This document shows, in pieces, positions 9,166-17,813 of a stretch of 64,000 nucleotides of DNA. Source of the DNA: an uncultured Bryobacteraceae bacterium (GTDB taxonomy: Bacteria > Acidobacteriota > Terriglobia > Bryobacterales > Bryobacteraceae). The first letter of the stretch is position 1; every line of letters starts with the position of its first letter. Position numbers and translations under genes: made by a program. Location of the stretch: NCBI GenBank assembly GCA_937920635.1, contig CAKZUE010000015.1, positions 1-64,000 on the forward strand. The letters run 5' to 3'. The notes beneath the pieces are model-generated. The model saw nothing but the letters and a program-made list of their open reading frames with translations, did no database searches and was not told where the DNA came from.

Positions 9166-10569
9166 TTACAGCGGCAGCCCGAAGTAGCGCTCGGCGTTGG
9201 CGTAGCAGATGCGGCGCACCATGCCGCCCACCAGATCGTAGTCGGCGGGCAGCAGACCCTGCTCCATGTCGCCGCCGATCAGGTTGCACAGCGTACGGCG
9301 GAAGTACTCATGCCGCGGATAGGACATGAAGCTGCGGGAATCGGTGAGCATGCCGACGAAATGCGAGAGCAGTCCGCAGTTGGACAGCGCGTTCAACTGC
9401 CACTCCATGCCTTCCTTCTGATCCAGGAACCACCAGCCGCTGCCGAACTGGATCTTGCCGGGGATCGAACCGTCCTGGAAGTTGCCGGCCATGGTGGCGA
9501 AAGCGTAATTCCACGCCGGGTTCAGGTTGTAGAGCACCATCTTCGGCAGCGCGCCTTCGCTCTCGAGCAGGTCGAGATAGGCGCCGAGGGCGTCCATCTG
9601 CGGCCAGTCGCCAATGGAGTCGAAACCCGCGTCGGGACCCAGCTCCCGGAACCGCCGCGTATTGTTGTTCCGCCGCGCCATCAGGTGGAGTTGCTTGGTC
9701 CAGCCTTTCTCTGCATCCAGCCGGCCGAAAAAGAGCATCATGAACGAGGCGAACTCGACCTGGTCTTCCGGAGAAACCGGGATAAATGCCCGCGCTTTTT
9801 CGAAAATTTCGGCCGCCTTTTCTTCGGAGCAGGGCGCCGAGAAGCACACATTCAGCCCGTGGTCGCTCAACCGGCAGCCCAGGGCATGGAAGGCGTCGTG
9901 GCGCTTTTTGAGGGCGTCGAGGAAGCTCTGGAAATCGGCGATGTCCGTGTTGGACGCCTCCGCCAGCCGCCCGAGCCAGGAGTTGAACACATCCGGCTGA
10001 TGGACGAGGAAGGCGCGGTCGGGGCGGTAGGCGGGAAAGACTTTGGTTTTGAGGCCCGAAGACGCGAGCTGCCGGTGCCAGCGGAGATCGTCCGCCGGAT
10101 CATCGGTGGTGCACACGGCGCGCACCTGGAACCTGTCGAGGATGCCCCAGGCGCGCAGGCTTTCACCGGCCAGCAGCGCATTGCACTGCTCCCAGACCCG
10201 CTCCGCGGACTTTTCATCGAGCAGCTCGTCGATGCCGAAGTAGCGCTTCAGCTCGAGGTGCGTCCAGTGGTAGAGCGGATTGCGCAGGGTGGCTGGCACC
10301 GTGCGCGCCCAGGCGAGGAATTTCTCCCTGGGCGAAGCGTCTCCGGTGATGAGTTTTTCAGGAACGCCGTGAGCCCGCATGGCGCGCCACTTGTAATGGT
10401 CGCCCTCCAGCCAGATCTCGAACAGGTTGGCGAAGCGCCGGTTCTCGGCAACGTCCTTCGGGGGCAGGTGGCAGTGGTAGTCGAGGATCGGCTCGTCTTT
10501 GGCGTACTCGTGATACAGGCGCCGCGCGGCGGGCGTCGACAGCAGGAAATCATCGTGGATAAAGGCCAT
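9166..10569 (-). CDS. uxaC: Glucuronate/galacturonate isomerase
   Basis: UxaC interconverts D-glucuronate with D-fructuronate and D-galacturonate with D-tagaturonate, the first cytosolic step of hexuronate catabolism. Diagnostic stretches include LDYHCHLPPKD near residue 30, THLELKRYFGID near 105, TTDDPADDLRWH near 160, HQPDVFNSWLG and the C-terminal YANAERYFGLPL. The 467-residue length is normal for the amidohydrolase-fold family. The minus strand has TATACT about 25 nt before the start and a GAGGTGA ribosome site. No uxaB, uxuA or kdgK is in the window, so the rest of the pathway must lie elsewhere. Confidence 0.95.
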   Translation of the reverse strand: MAFIHDDFLLSTPAARRLYHEYAKDEPILDYHCHLPPKDVAENRRFANLFEIWLEGDHYKWRAMRAHGVPEKLITGDASPREKFLAWARTVPATLRNPLYHWTHLELKRYFGIDELLDEKSAERVWEQCNALLAGESLRAWGILDRFQVRAVCTTDDPADDLRWHRQLASSGLKTKVFPAYRPDRAFLVHQPDVFNSWLGRLAEASNTDIADFQSFLDALKKRHDAFHALGCRLSDHGLNVCFSAPCSEEKAAEIFEKARAFIPVSPEDQVEFASFMMLFFGRLDAEKGWTKQLHLMARRNNNTRRFRELGPDAGFDSIGDWPQMDALGAYLDLLESEGALPKMVLYNLNPAWNYAFATMAGNFQDGSIPGKIQFGSGWWFLDQKEGMEWQLNALSNCGLLSHFVGMLTDSRSFMSYPRHEYFRRTLCNLIGGDMEQGLLPADYDLVGGMVRRICYANAERYFGLPL

Positions 10570-10637
10570 CCGGGTTCACCTCGTCTGAAATGCCAGTATA
10601 TCGCCCCGGCCCTGCCCGGCATAATGGAGAGGTAACC

Positions 10638-12047
10638 ATGCCCACGTCGTCATCCTCTCTCCCCATCCAACCGAAGTTCGTCCCGGAACTGGATCCCAAG
10701 TTCGTCCCGGCTTCTCTGTGGAACCGCGCCTTCCGCGCGCTCGCGGCGCGGCAGGGCGCCGTGCCGCTGGTGCTGGCGGTGGAGCGCAGCGACGGCAGCG
10801 TTTCCCGTTACGAAACGATTGCGCTGCCGGAGGGCTCGCCCGAGTTCGATCTGAACCTGCGCTTCGCGGAGCGGATCGTGAAGTTCCTGTTGTGGCAGCG
10901 CGGCGGCTGGAAGGTGTACGCCGGCGGTCCCGCAGCGATTGGCGAGCACCTGCGCGCCGTGTATGCGCCCGGTGGGGCGCGCGCCTTCGATCACGAATTT
11001 ATGAGCGGCGTCTACGAGCGCGAGTTCACGGTGGAGATCACGAGCGCGGAGCGCGTGCCTGCCGCGCGCGAGACTTCCAGCCCGCTGGGGCGGCATCTGG
11101 ACGGTTGCCGCGTCGGCTTCGACCTTGGCGCGAGCGACCGCAAGGCATCGGCGGTGATCGACGGCGAGCCGGTGTTCAGCGAGGAAACGCCCTGGGATCC
11201 GCGCCCGCAGTCCGATCCGCAGTACCACTACGACGGCATCATGGACTCGATCCGGCGCGCGGCGGCGCACCTGCCGCGGCTGGACGCGGTGGGCGGCTCG
11301 GCGGCGGGCGTTTACATCAACAACCGCGTGCGCGTGGCGTCGCTGTTCCGCGGCGTGCCGAAGGACGTGTTCGACGCGAAGGTGGCGGACCTGTTTTTGC
11401 GGATCCGCGAGGAGCTGGGCGTGCCGCTGGAGGTGGTCAACGACGGCGAAGTGACGGCGCTGGCTGGATCGATGTCGCTGAACGACAATCCGGTGCTCGG
11501 CATCGCGATGGGCTCGAGCCTCGCCGCCGGCTACGCCGACACGCACGGCAACATCACGGGCTGGCTGAACGAGCTGGCGTTCGCGCCCGTCGATTATCGC
11601 GACGATGCGCCGCTGGATGAGTGGAGCGGCGACGCCGGCTGCGGCGTGCAATATTTCTCGCAGGTGGGCGCCAACCGGATCGCCACGCAGGCGGGCATTG
11701 CATTCGATCCCGCCATGCCGCTGCCCGAGCGGCTGGTGGAGCTTCAGAAGCGGATGAAGGAAGGCGACCCGCTGGTGCGCCGGGTGTACGAGACCATCGG
11801 GACGGAACTCGGCTACGCCGTGGGTCACTACGCCGATTTCTACGAGCTGAAGCACATCCTCGTGCTGGGGCGTGTCACCACGGGCGCGGGCGGCGACGTG
11901 ATGATCGCGCAGGCGCAGCGCGTGCTGGAGGCGGAGTTCCCGGAGGTGGCGGCGCGGGTGCGGCTGGCGCTGCCGGACGAAAAGAGCCGGCGGGTGGGTC
12001 AGTCGATCGCGGCGGCGAGCCTGCCCATGATTCCCAGGAAAGACTGA
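10638..12047 (+). CDS. ROK-fold sugar kinase-like/regulatory protein with long N-terminal extension
   Basis: From about residue 150 the protein shows the ROK/ASKHA fold: GFDLGASDRKASAVIDGEP for the phosphate-1 loop, then GGSAAGVYINN, EVVNDGEVTALAGSM (catalytic-type Asp) and GIAMGSSLAAGY. The usual ROK zinc motif CxCGxxGCxE is not visible; GDAGCGVQYFS occupies that area. The first 150 residues are an uncharacterised extension. It may phosphorylate a sugar or be a non-catalytic relative. The ATG at 10638 is preceded by GGAGAGGT. It is divergent from uxaC and followed 11 nt later by a PIG-L deacetylase gene, suggesting a two-gene operon handling N-acetylated sugars. Confidence 0.7.
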   Translation: MPTSSSSLPIQPKFVPELDPKFVPASLWNRAFRALAARQGAVPLVLAVERSDGSVSRYETIALPEGSPEFDLNLRFAERIVKFLLWQRGGWKVYAGGPAAIGEHLRAVYAPGGARAFDHEFMSGVYEREFTVEITSAERVPAARETSSPLGRHLDGCRVGFDLGASDRKASAVIDGEPVFSEETPWDPRPQSDPQYHYDGIMDSIRRAAAHLPRLDAVGGSAAGVYINNRVRVASLFRGVPKDVFDAKVADLFLRIREELGVPLEVVNDGEVTALAGSMSLNDNPVLGIAMGSSLAAGYADTHGNITGWLNELAFAPVDYRDDAPLDEWSGDAGCGVQYFSQVGANRIATQAGIAFDPAMPLPERLVELQKRMKEGDPLVRRVYETIGTELGYAVGHYADFYELKHILVLGRVTTGAGGDVMIAQAQRVLEAEFPEVAARVRLALPDEKSRRVGQSIAAASLPMIPRKD

Positions 12048-12058
12048 GGTGATTGCCC

Positions 12059-12907
12059 ATGCAGTTGCATAAAACAAGCTCCGAAATTTATGTTCCTGAC
12101 GGAGCGCCGTTGCCGGAGGCGCTGGCGCGCACCACGCGGCTCGGCATCTCCGCCCATCAGGACGACATCGAGATCATGGCGATGGAGGGCATCCTTGCCT
12201 GCTTCCAGAAGCCGGACCAGTGGTTCTCCTGCGTCATCGTCACCGACGGGGCGGGCAGCGCGCGCGAAGGCGACTACGCGAACTACACCGACGCCGACAT
12301 GATGCGCGTGCGCCGCGCGGAGCAGAAGAAGGCGGCGATGGTGGGCGAGTACGGCGCCTGCGTGCTGCTCGACTATCCCAGCCGCGAGATCAAGGACGGC
12401 TCCAACCGCCATCCGGTGGAGGACCTGAAGCAGGTGCTCGAGACGGCGCGTCCGGAGATTGTCTATACGCACAATCTCTGCGACAAGCACGACACGCACG
12501 TCGCCGTGGCGCTGCGCGCCATTGAAGCCATCCGCAGCCTGCCGCTCGAGCAGCGCCCGGCGCGGCTGCTGGGTTGCGAGGTGTGGCGCGATCTGGACTG
12601 GCTGCCCGACGCGAGAAAAGTCGTCTTCGACGTCAGCGCGCACGAAAACCTCTCCGCCGCGCTGCTGGGCGTCTACGATTCGCAAATCGCCGGCGGCAAG
12701 CGCTACGATCTGGCCACCATGGGGCGGCGCCGCGCCAACGCCACCTACTTCCAGAGCCACTCGGTGGATCAGGCGGACTCGATCATCTTCGGCATGGACC
12801 TGACGCCGCTCGTCACCGACACGTCGATCGATCCGCTGGAATACGCGCTGTCTCACATTCGCGAATTCGAGCAGGACGTGCGCGCGCGGTTCGCGAAGAT
12901 CCGCTGA
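12059..12907 (+). CDS. PIG-L family (LmbE-like) zinc deacetylase
   Basis: PIG-L/LmbE proteins remove N-acetyl groups from amino sugars using zinc. The metal motif is SAHQDDIE at residues 32-39 (family consensus AHPDDE), and the second site is HNLCDKHDTH near residue 140. The 282-residue length is within family range. The ATG at 12059 has GAGGTG upstream, next to the ROK gene stop, so the genes are almost certainly co-transcribed. Together with UxaC and the SelA-like enzyme on the opposite strand, this suggests catabolism of N-acetylated amino-sugar acids. That pathway is an inference. Confidence 0.85.
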   Translation: MQLHKTSSEIYVPDGAPLPEALARTTRLGISAHQDDIEIMAMEGILACFQKPDQWFSCVIVTDGAGSAREGDYANYTDADMMRVRRAEQKKAAMVGEYGACVLLDYPSREIKDGSNRHPVEDLKQVLETARPEIVYTHNLCDKHDTHVAVALRAIEAIRSLPLEQRPARLLGCEVWRDLDWLPDARKVVFDVSAHENLSAALLGVYDSQIAGGKRYDLATMGRRRANATYFQSHSVDQADSIIFGMDLTPLVTDTSIDPLEYALSHIREFEQDVRARFAKIR

Positions 12908-12920
12908 CCGGCTTCACCTG

Positions 12921-12956
12921 CTTCGTGCTGCGCCGGCTGCTCAGCGCAGCACGAAG
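12921..12956. terminator. 13-bp perfect hairpin between convergent genes
   Basis: Positions 12921-12933 and 12944-12956 form a perfect 13-bp GC-rich stem (CTTCGTGCTGCGC and its complement) around a 10-nt loop. It lies just after the PIG-L stop and covers the last codons of the convergent GH3 gene. Neither side has a T-run, so it may terminate in both directions only weakly or protect mRNA 3' ends. Confidence 0.6.
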
Positions 12957-15181
12957 GTGCCGGTCAGACCGGCGATCTGCACCTTGTACTCGCCGGGCTC
13001 CAGAATCCACTTGTTCTCCAGCCCGACGAAGGCGAGATCTTTGGCGGCGAGTTCGAACCGCACCACTTTTTCGTCGCCGGGCGCGAGTTCGATCTTCTGG
13101 AACCCCTTCAGCTCTTTGTTCGGCGGCGAGACCTGCCGGTACAGGTCGCTCACGTAAAGCTGCACGACCTCCTTCGCCGGGCGGCGTCCCGTGTTCTTCA
13201 CCTTCACCGTGACGTAAATGCTTCCGGTCCGCGTCATGGATTTCTCGCTGAGCTGAAGATCGCTGTAGGCGAAGGTCGTGTAGCTAAGCCCGTGACCGAA
13301 GGGAAACTCCCAGCCGGTGGGATTGTCGTGGGTGTTCTCGAGCGGCTTGTAGTCGTAGGTGGTGAAGCCATTCACGTTGCGCGGATAGCTGAACGGCAGC
13401 TTGCCGCTGGGGTTGACGTCGCCGAACAGCACCTCGGCCACGGCGCGCCCGCCTTCATTGCCGGGCAGCCCCGCCCACAGGATGGCCTTGGAGTTTTTCG
13501 TCACCGTGCGCAGCACGCGCGGGCGCCCGCCGACCAGCACCGAGATGACGGGCTTGCCGGTGGCGGCGAGCGCCTCCACCAGCCGGATCTGGGGCTCGGG
13601 CAGAGCCAGGTCTTCAATGTTGCCGGGAGTTTCGCAGTAAGTGGGCTCGCCGATCACGGCGACGACGACGTCAGCCGAAGACGCCGCGGCGGCGGCGGCG
13701 CGGATGTCGATCTCTTTCTCCCACTCCACTCCCTTCACATACTGGACGTTGCCGCCGTTGTTCAGCGATTGTATGGCCTTCAGGATCGTCGGCTTGCTCT
13801 TCGGATACAGCTCTTCCCTGTTGCCCTGCCAGGTGAGCGACCAGCCGCCGTTGAGCACGCTCAGCAGGTCGGCGTTGGGTCCGGTGACCAGGATCTTCCT
13901 GCCCCGCGCAAGCGGCAGCGCGCCGTCGTTCTTGAGCAGCACCAGCGCCTCGCGCGCGGCGTCGAGATTGGCCTGATGAAACTCCGGCTTGTCGAACTGC
14001 GCCTTCATCGCCGGGTCGGGGCGCGGGCGGTCAAACAGCCCCACCTGCATCTTCACGCGGAGGATGCGGCGCACGGCGTCGTCGATGCGCGACATGGGCA
14101 CGCTGCCCTCTTTGACGCATTGCAGCAGCAACTCGGCGAAGCTGTAGTCATACGGCACCATGCTCATATCGACACCCGCCATGACGGCGATGCGCACGGC
14201 GTCCTTGGGCGTGGCGGCGACGCGGTCGCGCGTGTGCAGGCGTTTGATGTCCTCCCAATCGCTGACGGCGAAGCCGCGGAAGCCCCACTCCTTCTTCAGC
14301 ACCTGGTTGATGAGCCAGGAATTCGCGTGGCCCGGCACGCCGCTGATCTCGCCGGAATTGATCATGGCGGTGGGCGCGCCGGCGCGGACGACGGCCTCGT
14401 AGGGGGGCAGGATCACGCCGCGCATGGTGCGCTCGTCGAGGATGGCCGGCGTGCGGTCCTTGCCGTTAAAGGGCATTGAATAGCCCGCGTAATGCTTGAC
14501 GCAGGCCGCCACCTTGTCCGGCGCCGACATGTCGCTGCCCTGGAGCCCTTCGGTGTACGCGGCGCCCATGCGCGACGCAAGATACACGTCCTCGCCGAAG
14601 GTCTCCCAGAAACGCGGCCAGAGCGGCTGGCGGCCAATGTCCATCACGGGGTAGAACGTCCAGGGAATGCCGGAAGCGCGCGTCTGATAGGCCGAAATCT
14701 CGGCCGACTTCTTGACCAGATCCGGATTCCATGTGGCTGCCGCGGAGATGGCGTTTGGAAACAGCACGGAGTCGAGCGTGTAGTTGGCGCCGTGAATGGA
14801 GTCGATGCCGTACAGCACCGGGATCTTCAGGCGCGATTTCTCGACCACGTCCTGTATGGCGTTGAGCACTTCGTGCCAGTGGTCCACCGGATACGCTTCG
14901 CCATTGACGTTCAGGATGGAGCCGACCTTCCACTTGAGGATCGCCTCCTCCAGCTTCTGCGGATCGAGGCGGTGGTTGCGGCCAACCGCGTTGGGGGCGG
15001 AGACGACATCGATGGTCACCTGCGTCATCTGCCCGACCTTCTCTTCGATGGTCATCTGGCGCAGGAGGCTTTCGATCTTCGCTTCCGGACCTGTGGCGGG
15101 CGCGCGGCGCTGCTGCGTCTGCTGGCTGGCCATGGGAAGGACGCAGGCCAGGATCAGTGGGACAAGCCATTTCCGGGACAT
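12941..15181 (-). CDS. bglX: Secreted GH3 beta-glucosidase
   Basis: The ATG at 15181 (MSRKWLVPLILACVLPMAS) provides a signal peptide and a GGGAG ribosome site. Start codons further upstream would add residues in front of the signal. Mature domains are the GH3 N-terminal barrel (nucleophile Asp in RGFAVSDWEDI near residue 300), the GH3 C-terminal alpha/beta sandwich (KILVTGPNADLLSVLNGGW) and a terminal fibronectin-III-like domain (VKNTGRRPAKEVVQLYVSD). The order and about 746 residues match periplasmic BglX-type beta-glucosidases, which hydrolyse cello-, sophoro- or laminari-oligosaccharides. The downstream hairpin at 12921-12956 overlaps its last codons. Substrate linkage cannot be read from sequence. 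Confidence 0.9.
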   Translation of the reverse strand: MSRKWLVPLILACVLPMASQQTQQRRAPATGPEAKIESLLRQMTIEEKVGQMTQVTIDVVSAPNAVGRNHRLDPQKLEEAILKWKVGSILNVNGEAYPVDHWHEVLNAIQDVVEKSRLKIPVLYGIDSIHGANYTLDSVLFPNAISAAATWNPDLVKKSAEISAYQTRASGIPWTFYPVMDIGRQPLWPRFWETFGEDVYLASRMGAAYTEGLQGSDMSAPDKVAACVKHYAGYSMPFNGKDRTPAILDERTMRGVILPPYEAVVRAGAPTAMINSGEISGVPGHANSWLINQVLKKEWGFRGFAVSDWEDIKRLHTRDRVAATPKDAVRIAVMAGVDMSMVPYDYSFAELLLQCVKEGSVPMSRIDDAVRRILRVKMQVGLFDRPRPDPAMKAQFDKPEFHQANLDAAREALVLLKNDGALPLARGRKILVTGPNADLLSVLNGGWSLTWQGNREELYPKSKPTILKAIQSLNNGGNVQYVKGVEWEKEIDIRAAAAAASSADVVVAVIGEPTYCETPGNIEDLALPEPQIRLVEALAATGKPVISVLVGGRPRVLRTVTKNSKAILWAGLPGNEGGRAVAEVLFGDVNPSGKLPFSYPRNVNGFTTYDYKPLENTHDNPTGWEFPFGHGLSYTTFAYSDLQLSEKSMTRTGSIYVTVKVKNTGRRPAKEVVQLYVSDLYRQVSPPNKELKGFQKIELAPGDEKVVRFELAAKDLAFVGLENKWILEPGEYKVQIAGLTGTFVLR

Positions 15182-15230
15182 AGCGCTCCCATTTTCCTGA
15201 ATCGGAGTCCCGGGGCGCAATGGCCGCGCG

Positions 15231-17237
15231 CTACTTCTTCTGCTGGCCCCAGCCGTCTGCCCAGGACTTCGGCGGCTGCGCGGCGGGCGCGGCGGGCTTG
15301 CGCTTCTTCAGATCCCCGGTGACAAACCGGTACACGGACTCAAGCAGCGCCGCGCGCGGAAACTTCTCGCCCATCACCAGCGCCATGTTCAGGTGGTCGG
15401 TCCACGCCATGCCGAGATAGACCGACTCCGGGATGATCTGGTCCATGCGCAGAAGCTGGCCGTCATTTTTCGGATCCCACGCCGAGAGCATGCGATAGGT
15501 CTGCGCGGCGTTCTTGGGGACGCGGTCAGGAGGGATGACGGCTGCCAGCGAGTAGGTGGGCACGTAAGGATGCGGGTGCGCCGAAAGGAAGCGGCGGCGC
15601 ACATCCTGCTTCAGGCTCTTGAAGCCTTCCGCCGGGTTGCCCTTGCAGCCGGCGCGGTCTTTCACCTTGCCCATCCAGGCGTCCAGTTGCATGGGCAGCG
15701 AATCCGCAATCGGCGAGCCGCCGCTGGCGCCGGCGGTGCTGATGAAGGCGGCGACTTTATCGCGCAGCGCCGGGTAAGTGGCGAGGGCGGTCATGATGTC
15801 CGGCGTGCCCTTGCTGTAGCCCACCAGGATGAAGGGGCGCTTGTCGGAGAGCCACTTCTCTTCGATGTAATCGGAGATGAGTTTCGCGTTGTCCTCGCTC
15901 GAGTCGTTGGGCACGGAGAGGATGTCGGCAGTTACCCCATACTTCTCCGCCAGAACTTTGCGTCCCACGGCGTAGGCAGGGTTGTCGGAGACGCACGTAT
16001 TGAAGATGCCCGGAATCACCAGCAGGCGGTAGTCCCGGCTCACCTCGCCGAGCGGCAGGTCTTCGCGCCCCGCGGTCTCCAGCCAATGCGGGCAAGGCGG
16101 CAATTCCTCGCCGTCGGGGTTGTTCTGCTTCAGCACGGAGCAGAAAAGGCCGGAGAATTCCTTCGCTCGGTTGCCGCTGTCGGGGCGCAAATAGATGACG
16201 AGAATGCGGCCGTCGGAGAAATACTCCTGGCCGTGGGCGGTTTTCGCCCGCGTGATGGTGTCTTTGGGCGTGACATATTCGGTTCGGACCACCTGGCCGC
16301 TGTGTTTCAGCGTCTCGCCGATGAATTCGCGCTCCTTGTCGGTATCGGGATCGATGCGGTGAGTGACGCCGCCGGTGCGCTGGTCGCGGTCGAAGCCGAC
16401 GTCGTGGGTGCCCGCGCCGACCCAGAGAGTGAGCCCGCCAACGTCGAACGGGGCTTTCCAGATGCGGAAATGGTGGCGTTCAGCCACCGTCATGACCGGG
16501 TCGCTCATGGCGAAGCCGTAGTCCTGGGGCCGGCCGAACACATACAGCTCGCTCATCGGCATCGTCAGGTAGGCCTGGCGGGAGAGCGTGCCCAGAGCGC
16601 CGCGCAGGATGGAATCCTTCACGGAACGGTCCACCACCACCCAGCCGACGTCGAGGAGCGCACGTTTCACCTGCTCTTCCGTGCCGAGGATGAGAAAGTT
16701 CACGCGGTCGCCCTCCAGGCCGTCTTTGTCCACGACGCGGCGCGGGATTTTCGCCAGGATTTCGTCGGTGATCGGAGGTAATTCCCCTTCGAATTTCTGA
16801 ATGGAAGCGCCGGCTTTTTCCACGATTTCGACGGTCACCTGATACTGGCCGCTCGAGGGGGAGGTGTTCTGGTTGACGCCGACAAACAGCCGCCCTGCCG
16901 CGGTCATGCGGCTTTCCCGGCGGGCGCCGATCAGGAAGGGCCGCGCGGCCGCGCCTTCCCCGACGCGGCCGATGACAGCCCCTCGGCCCGCATCATTGAC
17001 GGGCATGGCGCGGATCAGGTCCATCCAGCCCCGCCTGAGGCCTTCGGGCGTGGCCTCGTCGCGCGCATCGGCATACTTCAGGCGCCCCTCGGCGGTGATG
17101 CGCACCAGGTCGCCAGGCTGCACGTCCACGCCCGAGTCCACCCACGTCTGCCTGCCGTCCAGCGTGACGGTTTTCTTTTGCGCGCCAGCCGGCGCCGCCA
17201 GCAACGCGAGTAGCGTCAGAATCGACGGGAGCTTCAT
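15231..17237 (-). CDS. Secreted protein with LssY C-terminal domain and alpha/beta-hydrolase-like region
   Basis: The ATG at 17237 encodes a signal peptide ending AAPAGAQ. Residues about 20-135 resemble a beta-rich lectin-like module (WVDSGVDVQPGDLVRITAEG). Residues about 165-340 match the LssY C-terminal domain, e.g. DRVNFLILGTEEQVKRALLD and TLWVGAGTHDVGFDRD. The last 300 residues contain a hydrolase-like nucleophile elbow (VGYSKGT, a GxSxG motif), suggesting a serine esterase or lipase-like domain. The arrangement is unusual; function is unknown but an envelope or lipid role is plausible. Its start overlaps the stop of the upstream PH-like gene (ATGA), so the two are coupled. Confidence 0.65.
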   Translation of the reverse strand: MKLPSILTLLALLAAPAGAQKKTVTLDGRQTWVDSGVDVQPGDLVRITAEGRLKYADARDEATPEGLRRGWMDLIRAMPVNDAGRGAVIGRVGEGAAARPFLIGARRESRMTAAGRLFVGVNQNTSPSSGQYQVTVEIVEKAGASIQKFEGELPPITDEILAKIPRRVVDKDGLEGDRVNFLILGTEEQVKRALLDVGWVVVDRSVKDSILRGALGTLSRQAYLTMPMSELYVFGRPQDYGFAMSDPVMTVAERHHFRIWKAPFDVGGLTLWVGAGTHDVGFDRDQRTGGVTHRIDPDTDKEREFIGETLKHSGQVVRTEYVTPKDTITRAKTAHGQEYFSDGRILVIYLRPDSGNRAKEFSGLFCSVLKQNNPDGEELPPCPHWLETAGREDLPLGEVSRDYRLLVIPGIFNTCVSDNPAYAVGRKVLAEKYGVTADILSVPNDSSEDNAKLISDYIEEKWLSDKRPFILVGYSKGTPDIMTALATYPALRDKVAAFISTAGASGGSPIADSLPMQLDAWMGKVKDRAGCKGNPAEGFKSLKQDVRRRFLSAHPHPYVPTYSLAAVIPPDRVPKNAAQTYRMLSAWDPKNDGQLLRMDQIIPESVYLGMAWTDHLNMALVMGEKFPRAALLESVYRFVTGDLKKRKPAAPAAQPPKSWADGWGQQKK

Positions 17238-17797
17238 CGTCTCTCCTCCTGCGCGGCGGAACTCGCGTGCCGGTCCAGTGCTTTGCCGCGCCGCGCTTTC
17301 CATTCCTCCATTCTCATACGGCACTCGCGCAGAAACCGCTCGGGGTCGGGGTGGCGCGGCGTGTGGCGCACAACCGCGTCCGCACCCACCACGGCAATCA
17401 CGCGGACAGCCACTCCCAAGCGCCGGCCCAGCCCTCCGAACTCCTCCCTCTCTTCGATGCCCAGAACCTCGTTCCAGCCGACTCTTGCCTTCCTGAGTCC
17501 GAACCATCGGCGCTGCTCGACGCCGGCAGGACCGCAGACGATCTCGGCGGGCCAGCAGGCCAGCAGCCAGAGTGCAAGCAGAGCGAGCACGCCCAGTTCC
17601 CTCCAGCGCTGATCCATGCGCGGGCCGCCGAACTCCCAGACGAGCACGGCGATGAGGATCGTGATGAACAGCACTGCTCCGATCAGAATCCGCGTGCGCC
17701 ACAGGCCGGGAAATCGAAGCAGCTCCGGCTGAAGGCGGTCCCGATAGGAAGCCACGAGATTATTCTGCCAGAGCGGCGGCGTAGGGGCGGCGCGCAT
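17234..17797 (-). CDS. Small membrane protein with PH-like (bPH) domain
   Basis: Two adjacent hydrophobic helices (about residues 34-52 and 65-85) are followed by a short beta-rich region (CGPAGVEQRRWFGLRKARVGWNEVLGIEE) typical of bacterial PH-like domains, and a charged C-terminus. No enzymatic motif is seen. It shares an ATGA overlap with the LssY-C gene downstream and diverges from polA only 16 nt away. A TTG at 17806 could extend it by three residues; no strong ribosome site favours either start. Function unknown; a membrane accessory to the LssY-C protein is plausible. Confidence 0.6.
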   Translation of the reverse strand: MRAAPTPPLWQNNLVASYRDRLQPELLRFPGLWRTRILIGAVLFITILIAVLVWEFGGPRMDQRWRELGVLALLALWLLACWPAEIVCGPAGVEQRRWFGLRKARVGWNEVLGIEEREEFGGLGRRLGVAVRVIAVVGADAVVRHTPRHPDPERFLRECRMRMEEWKARRGKALDRHASSAAQEERR

Positions 17798-17813
17798 GCG
17801 GGACAATCAGATC

